Assembly (NCBI GenBank): GCA_945902255.1 | Contig: CAMDMO010000046.1 | Span: forward strand, 1-10,927 | Direction: 5' to 3' | Length of the DNA: 10,927 bases | From: Rickettsia typhi | Lineage (GTDB): Bacteria > Pseudomonadota > Alphaproteobacteria > Rickettsiales > UBA1997 | In this document: positions 7,510-10,927 of the stretch, piece by piece | Numbering within the stretch: position 1 is the first letter of the stretch | Layout of the letters: each line of letters begins with the position of its first letter | Made by a program: the position numbers and the translations under genes | The notes under the pieces: model-generated | The model's database searches: none | What the model was told of the DNA's origin: nothing | The model's input: only the letters and a program-made list of their open reading frames with translations

Positions 7510-8177
7510 TGAACACTCTAAAATCTAAAACTTACCTTATTTTAGGAATTGGAACAGATGTTGGGAAAACTTTTTTAGTTGAAAATCTTTGCAAAATTTT
7601 ATTAGATCAAAAACTTAGCGCAAGCGCCATTAAGCCAATCATTAGCGGCTTCGAAGCTGATGATTTAAATAGCGATTCAGCAAAAATTTTAATCTCACTA
7701 AAAGAAGAAATTACTCAAAGTAACATTGGCTTAATTAGCCCTTGGCAATTTATGGAAGCGGTTTCTCCGCATATTGCCGCAGAAAATATTGGTAAGGAAA
7801 TTGATTTTTTGGAAGTAGTAAATTTTTGTCAAAAAAAAATTACTGAAGCAAATAATAAAAATAGCTTCTTATTCATTGAAGCGGCTGGCGGCGTTATGAC
7901 TCCAATAAGTCACAATAAAACCTTCTTGGATTTAGCTTTTGAGTTAAAAATTCCGACTTTACTTGTAAGTAAAAATTATTTAGGATCAATCAGTCATACA
8001 CTTTGTGCAGTTGAAGCTTTGATAAATAAAAAAATTATTGTTGAAAAAATTATTATAAACGAGAATGCTTTGCCTCAAGAAAAAAGCTCTGGCATTGCAA
8101 TTTCTCAAATGATAAAAACCGTAGAAAATCTTAGTAAAATTCCAACCCTTTCTCTTAAAAATTTTTTAAAAAAGTAA
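7509..8177 (+). CDS. bioD: ATP-dependent dethiobiotin synthetase (BioD)
   Basis: Penultimate step of biotin synthesis: closes the ureido ring of dethiobiotin from 7,8-diaminopelargonate, CO2 and ATP. The protein has 222 residues, the usual length. The modified P-loop GIGTDVGKT is at 13-21. The conserved lysine of the KPI segment is Lys42. SPHIAA (86-91) and EAAGGVMTP (124-132) are the other family motifs. The C-terminal third is more divergent but collinear. No bioA, bioB or bioF is within the window, so this gene is separated from any bio cluster. Its start overlaps the gspF stop by 1 nt and its stop overlaps the argB start by 1 nt (both TAATG), suggesting coupled translation. Confidence 0.93.
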   Translation: MNTLKSKTYLILGIGTDVGKTFLVENLCKILLDQKLSASAIKPIISGFEADDLNSDSAKILISLKEEITQSNIGLISPWQFMEAVSPHIAAENIGKEIDFLEVVNFCQKKITEANNKNSFLFIEAAGGVMTPISHNKTFLDLAFELKIPTLLVSKNYLGSISHTLCAVEALINKKIIVEKIIINENALPQEKSSGIAISQMIKTVENLSKIPTLSLKNFLKK

Positions 8178-9148
8178 TGAGCAATATTATCAATATTCAC
8201 GACCCTAGAAACAGTAAAGATGAAAACGTCACTCCGCTAGAAAAAATTTCCTTACAAAAAGAACAAAATCGTCAGGAATGGGCACGAAAAGCAGAAGTTT
8301 TATGTGAGGCGCTACCTTATATGAGAAAATTTGCTGGCGAAACTTTTGTAATTAAATTTGGCGGCAGTGCAATGGGAGGAGACAATAATTTAAAAAATTT
8401 TGCTAAAAATATCGTATTATTAAAACAAGTTGGAATCAATCCAATTGTGGTTCACGGCGGCGGCCCTCAAATTGGAAAAATGTTAGACAAATTAAATATT
8501 AAGTCTTCTTTTGTTGATGGCTTGCGCGTTACTGACTCTGACACCGTTGATGTAGTTGAAATGGTTTTAGCTGGTTCAATTAATAAAATGATCGTAAAAG
8601 AAATTAATGCTGCCGGTGGCAAAGCAATTGGAATTTGTGGCAAAGATGGTAATTTAATTAAGGCAAAAAAACTAACCAGAACCAAAAAGGATCCTGACTC
8701 AAATATTGAAAAAATTCTAAATTTAGGATTTGTTGGCGAACCTTATTTAGTTGATCCAGAAATACTTAGCATCTTCGAAGATTCAGACATTATTCCTGTA
8801 ATTGCACCAATTGGAATTGGCGATAATGGCGAAACATATAATATTAACGCTGACACAGCGGCTGGAGCCATCGCCTCTGCAATGCAGGCTTTAAAATTAG
8901 TAATTTTATCAGATGTTGATGGGGTAATGCTTCCAAACGGAGAATTGGTAAGTCATTTAAATATTGCAACCGCCAGACAGATGATAGTCGATGGAGTTAT
9001 TACTGGTGGAATGATTCCAAAAATTGAAACCTGCATTAACGCACTAGAAGCTGGCGTTAACTTCTCACATATTTTAAATGGCGCAGTTGATAATATTTTA
9101 TTGATGGAAATCTTTACTGAAAGCGGCGCTGGAACTATGATATTGTAA
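8177..9148 (+). CDS. argB: Acetylglutamate kinase (ArgB)
   Basis: Second step of arginine synthesis: phosphorylates N-acetylglutamate with ATP in the cytoplasm. It has 323 residues against about 260-300 for most homologues. Amino-acid-kinase landmarks are present: Lys60 with GGSAMG (62-67), HGGGPQIG (93-100), the substrate-binding arginine of DGLRVTD (114-120), NINADTAA (222-229), SDVDGV (245-250) and GGMIPK (277-282). The C-terminus EIFTESGAGTMI is standard. The extra length is N-terminal: about 30 charged residues, then a helix (AEVLCEALPYMRKFAGE) like the one that in arginine-sensitive enzymes makes hexamers and mediates feedback inhibition. Arginine inhibition is therefore likely, by family knowledge. 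It is the last gene of the block, and a strong terminator lies about 130 bp downstream. Confidence 0.95.
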   Translation: MSNIINIHDPRNSKDENVTPLEKISLQKEQNRQEWARKAEVLCEALPYMRKFAGETFVIKFGGSAMGGDNNLKNFAKNIVLLKQVGINPIVVHGGGPQIGKMLDKLNIKSSFVDGLRVTDSDTVDVVEMVLAGSINKMIVKEINAAGGKAIGICGKDGNLIKAKKLTRTKKDPDSNIEKILNLGFVGEPYLVDPEILSIFEDSDIIPVIAPIGIGDNGETYNINADTAAGAIASAMQALKLVILSDVDGVMLPNGELVSHLNIATARQMIVDGVITGGMIPKIETCINALEAGVNFSHILNGAVDNILLMEIFTESGAGTMIL

Positions 9149-9206
9149 GTGCCATCGATCTCGTCATCTTTTACTTGAAAAGCTGAATATCCGTTCTGAG
9201 CGTGTT

Positions 9207-9235
9207 TTGTAACCGTGCCCACTCGTTAATACAAT
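9207..9235 (+). promoter_or_regulatory. Possible sigma-70-like promoter downstream of argB
   Basis: TTGTAA (9207-9212, 4 of 6 to consensus) is separated by exactly 17 bp from TACAAT (9230-9235, 5 of 6). A start near 9242 would give a transcript of about 65 nt ending at the terminator at 9281-9306. In AT-rich DNA such pairs occur by chance, so this is tentative. Confidence 0.3.
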
Positions 9236-9258
9236 GTTTTAGGGTAAAAAAGCATGAA

Positions 9259-9353
9259 AGTGTGGGCTGAGTAAAGTGTCACCTCGTCGAATGACGGGGT
9301 CTTTTTCTTCAAGATTTCGATTTTAAATTAGTCTACGCTGAAAAACCCACACT
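9259..9353. repeat. Outer 8-bp inverted repeat enclosing the terminator
   Basis: AGTGTGGG (9259-9266) is exactly complementary to CCCACACT (9346-9353), with the terminator hairpin nested inside. The arms could extend the structure in a read-through transcript, or one arm could belong to the right end of the decayed insertion sequence. An 8-bp match at this distance may also be chance. Confidence 0.35.
9281..9306 (+). terminator. Rho-independent terminator after argB
   Basis: An 8-bp stem (ACCTCGTC with GACGGGGT, one G-U pair) encloses a GAAT tetraloop and is followed by CTTTTTC. It is the strongest intrinsic terminator in the window. It should end transcripts of the seven-gene block, and of any short transcript started near 9242. 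It is weaker in the opposite direction, where no clean T-run follows. Confidence 0.8.
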
Positions 9354-9358
9354 CCAAA

Positions 9359-10745
9359 CTAACAAATCCTAACTCGATAAATTTTTAGTAAAAAAAACTC
9401 CAGCAAATGGAATAAAATTTGGATCAAAAAATTCTTTAGCTTTCCAAGCTTTAGTAGTTTTCTGATGTGGTTCAGAATCAGTCGGAGATTGGTGTCCAAC
9501 TCCTGTCAGTAGTGCGTTTAATTGATTGCCAACAATCCCTTTAAGCCTGCAAAATCCTAGCTTCCCCTCTTGCTTCATGTGACCAATCATTGGCTCAAAT
9601 TGCAGATCTTCTTTTGGGCTGCTTTTTGAGTAATTTTGCGAGCCCTCTTCTTTGCCCAGAGATGAAGATTTTAGTGTGATTTCGAAGAGGATCAGATTCG
9701 ACGCCATGTCCTTTGTATCCGCGATCAACGCAGGCGGATTCTATTTCTACACCGGTAATTCTTTCTGACGATTCGAGAGCTGGCTTAAGAGTATTTCCGT
9801 CGTAAGGATTTCCCAGAAGCGCTTCGCTGCTGATTACAAGACCCTGTTTGTGAGTTGTTGTAATTGAAACTTTACAACCAAATTCATAACGTTTGTGAGC
9901 CTTGCCTTTGCTTATGCAGGCAAAGTCTGGTTCGCGAAGGGAATAAATCTTGTTTTTGCTGGTTCTTTCTTAAAGCAAGAGCTGTCTGGATTGATTGAGA
10001 ATTGGAGTGAAGATTTCCGCAAGATTTGCTGAAGAACCAATCTCTCTTTCCACATCACGAACTACTGTGCCAACAATCGTTTTGAGATGTTTGATCGCTC
10101 TTCGCACTCACTTCATCTGCTTAGCGTGAAGATAGCCATAGATTTTACGCAGAAGGGTTTTAGCGGTGAGGTTGTGGTTTTGTTGAAGAGTAATTCCATG
10201 CTTGGCAGCCATCTTGAACATTCTTTCCCGAGCTTTGTTGTAAAGTTGTGAGTCGGTGGGGAACTCGATGTTTTTTGGCATTACGGTGGTATCGACGATA
10301 ACTTTCTTCAGATCTTTAATTTTATTGCTTCTGACTTCACAGCCACAGCAACTGTTAGGGAGAGAATTTTTTCTAGCCTCGTGGAACCAAGTCTATTACT
10401 GAAGCGGGTGAGTGATGAGGGGTTAATCGGGAAATTCCATTGCAGAAAATCGTAACCGCAGAAGTGTTGCTGATAAGGATTCTCCACCCAACCACGCACA
10501 ACTTGCTCGCCGGAAAGATTATACAGATGTTGTAGCAAAAGAATTCCAATCATTAAGCGAATTGGCTTTGGAGGCTGACCGCCAACGTTGCGCACGGACT
10601 GGTAAAGATCAGCAAACTCAACTTCCAAAATATCCCAAGGAATCAAGCAGAATAAAATCATCATCTCATGTTTGAGATTGAGTTCATTGCTCAATCTTCC
10701 TCTAAAAATATCTTCCTGACGATTATCAATTTTAGCTGGCTGCAT
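9359..10745 (-). pseudogene. Decayed IS5-type transposase (COG3039-like)
   Basis: DDE transposase remnant of about 460 codons, with collinear family similarity from end to end but broken. From the ATG at 10745 the first 143 or so codons are intact: an InsH/DUF772-type N-terminal domain with GGQPPKPIRLMIG, WVENPYQQHFCGYDFLQW and PSSLTRFSNRLG. A 1-nt loss near 10316 shifts the frame, after which DLKKVIVDTTVMPKNIEFPTD follows. In that frame a TGA (10108-10110) and a TAA (9970-9972) interrupt. Sequence then runs through KGKAHKRYEFGCKVS, ALLGNPYDGNTL and CVDRGYKGHG to a 1-nt gain near 9597, which moves to FEPMIGHMKQEGKLG. Another 1-nt gain near 9491 precedes NLRLILNHIRKLLKLGK, ending at 9359. The DDE residues survive as codons (Asp 10291-10293, Asp 9724-9726, Glu 9594-9596) but not in one frame. 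I could not define terminal repeats or a target duplication. Confidence 0.9.
9359..10745 (-). mobile_element. Remnant of an IS5-family insertion sequence
   Basis: Extent given by the transposase remnant only; the true element must reach somewhat beyond both ends. The flanks (9149-9358 and 10746-10830) contain short palindromes, but no convincing pair of matching terminal inverted repeats was found by eye. The copy cannot make its own transposase and could move only if an intact copy elsewhere acts in trans. Confidence 0.75.
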
Positions 10746-10769
10746 TGATTTCTATCAATTTTTACTGAA

Positions 10770-10818
10770 TTTATTTGCCAGAAAACGAAGGGTGACCCCT
10801 CGATTTCTGGTAAAAAAA
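10770..10818. repeat. Long palindrome upstream of the decayed transposase
   Basis: Centred on base 10794, the sequence is near-perfectly self-complementary for about 20 bp per side (10774-10793 with 10795-10814), with two mismatches and one G-U pair, and somewhat further if more mismatches are allowed. The core is GGGTGACCC, flanked by GAAA and TTTC with CCAGA/TCTGG. The T-run and A-run flank the stem on the wrong sides for a terminator in either direction. It may be part of the insertion sequence end or a genomic palindromic repeat. Confidence 0.6.
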
Positions 10819-10823
10819 GATAG

Positions 10824-10927
10824 TTAAAAAGTTCTGTGGAAGCAAGTGGAATATGGGGTGGGGAGGTATTTCAGGATGGACTAGTTCGGCAGCTAAATCA
10901 GCTAATACTGCACAAGTGGCTCCGACT
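10824..10927. other. GC-richer right edge, coding status unresolved
   Basis: Positions 10831-10927 are about 50% G+C, well above the rest of the window. Two + frames are open to the edge: one from an ATG at 10853 giving MGWGGISGWTSSAAKSANT, the other from about 10824 without an ATG. A - strand frame is also open, entering from the edge and reading VGATCAVLADLAAEL before running into the palindrome. I recognise none of them. The segment could be a gene end disrupted by the insertion sequence, or a structured non-coding stretch. Confidence 0.3.

Noticed and set aside
8953..9222. An 89-codon frame antisense to the end of argB
   Set aside because: Most of it mirrors the argB 3' end and shows no family features; only the first 25 or so codons lie outside argB.
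9254..9306. Classical tryptophan-type attenuator
   Set aside because: The mini-frame has only one Trp codon, no trp gene follows, and there is no alternative stem between the frame and the terminator.
9369..9728. A stand-alone 119-codon gene on the - strand
   Set aside because: Only its middle (FEPMIGHMKQEGKLG onward) is transposase sequence. Its N-terminal part and tail are frame-shifted translation of the same broken transposase.
10770..10818. Palindrome read as an intrinsic terminator
   Set aside because: The T-run lies before, not after, the hairpin on the - strand, and an A-run follows it on the + strand.
1..10927. CRISPR array, tRNA, rRNA or origin of replication
   Set aside because: No regularly spaced direct repeats, no cloverleaf or rRNA-like segment, and no cluster of DnaA boxes was seen by eye on either strand.

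Overview
AT-rich bacterial window. Codon use, gene content and family-level sequence features of the central part suggest an alphaproteobacterium with a reduced or host-associated genome (Rickettsiales/Holosporales-like). The ArgB N-terminus, the short peptide deformylase and the LysR-type regulator read as alphaproteobacterial. This is an inference from recognised protein style, not from a search, and the species is not identifiable.

Layout. (1) Positions 1-3038, + strand: the 3' part of a large fused DNA methyltransferase/specificity gene of Type I-like restriction-modification, open through the left edge. Its closest style in memory is Bacteroidetes, so it may be horizontally acquired. (2) Positions 3087-4022, - strand: a LysR-type regulator convergent with the methylase gene, with a palindromic candidate operator (4050-4072) just upstream of the start I prefer. 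(3) Positions 4023-4375: a 353-bp divergent spacer with a long imperfect inverted repeat (4186-4253). (4) Positions 4376-9148, + strand: seven tightly packed genes (overlaps of 1, 8, 4, 1 and 1 nt and one 3-nt gap). They encode a DUF486 small membrane protein, a low-molecular-weight tyrosine phosphatase, PurN, peptide deformylase, a GspF/PilC-type inner-membrane platform protein, BioD and ArgB. (5) Positions 9149-9358: a spacer with a strong intrinsic terminator (9281-9306) and a plausible promoter ahead of it, possibly bounding a short transcript. (6) Positions 9359-10745, - strand: a decayed IS5-type (COG3039-like) transposase with at least three frameshifts and two in-frame stops. (7) Positions 10746-10927: a long palindrome (about 10774-10814), then a GC-richer edge of unknown content.

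How the genes work together. The seven-gene block looks like one transcription unit of housekeeping functions from unrelated pathways: purine, biotin and arginine synthesis, protein N-terminal maturation, and a pilus or secretion platform. Such packing is common in streamlined genomes, and no single pathway unites it. The regulator could act on itself and possibly on the divergent block. The two ends of the window (methylase gene and broken insertion sequence) look like accessory DNA flanking the core block. I found no clear evidence for a wholly new system. The most unusual items are the methylase-specificity fusion beside core genes, the orphan GspF within a biosynthetic operon, the LysR palindrome, the possible short transcript after argB, and a run of C-ending codons at the start of the DUF486 gene.
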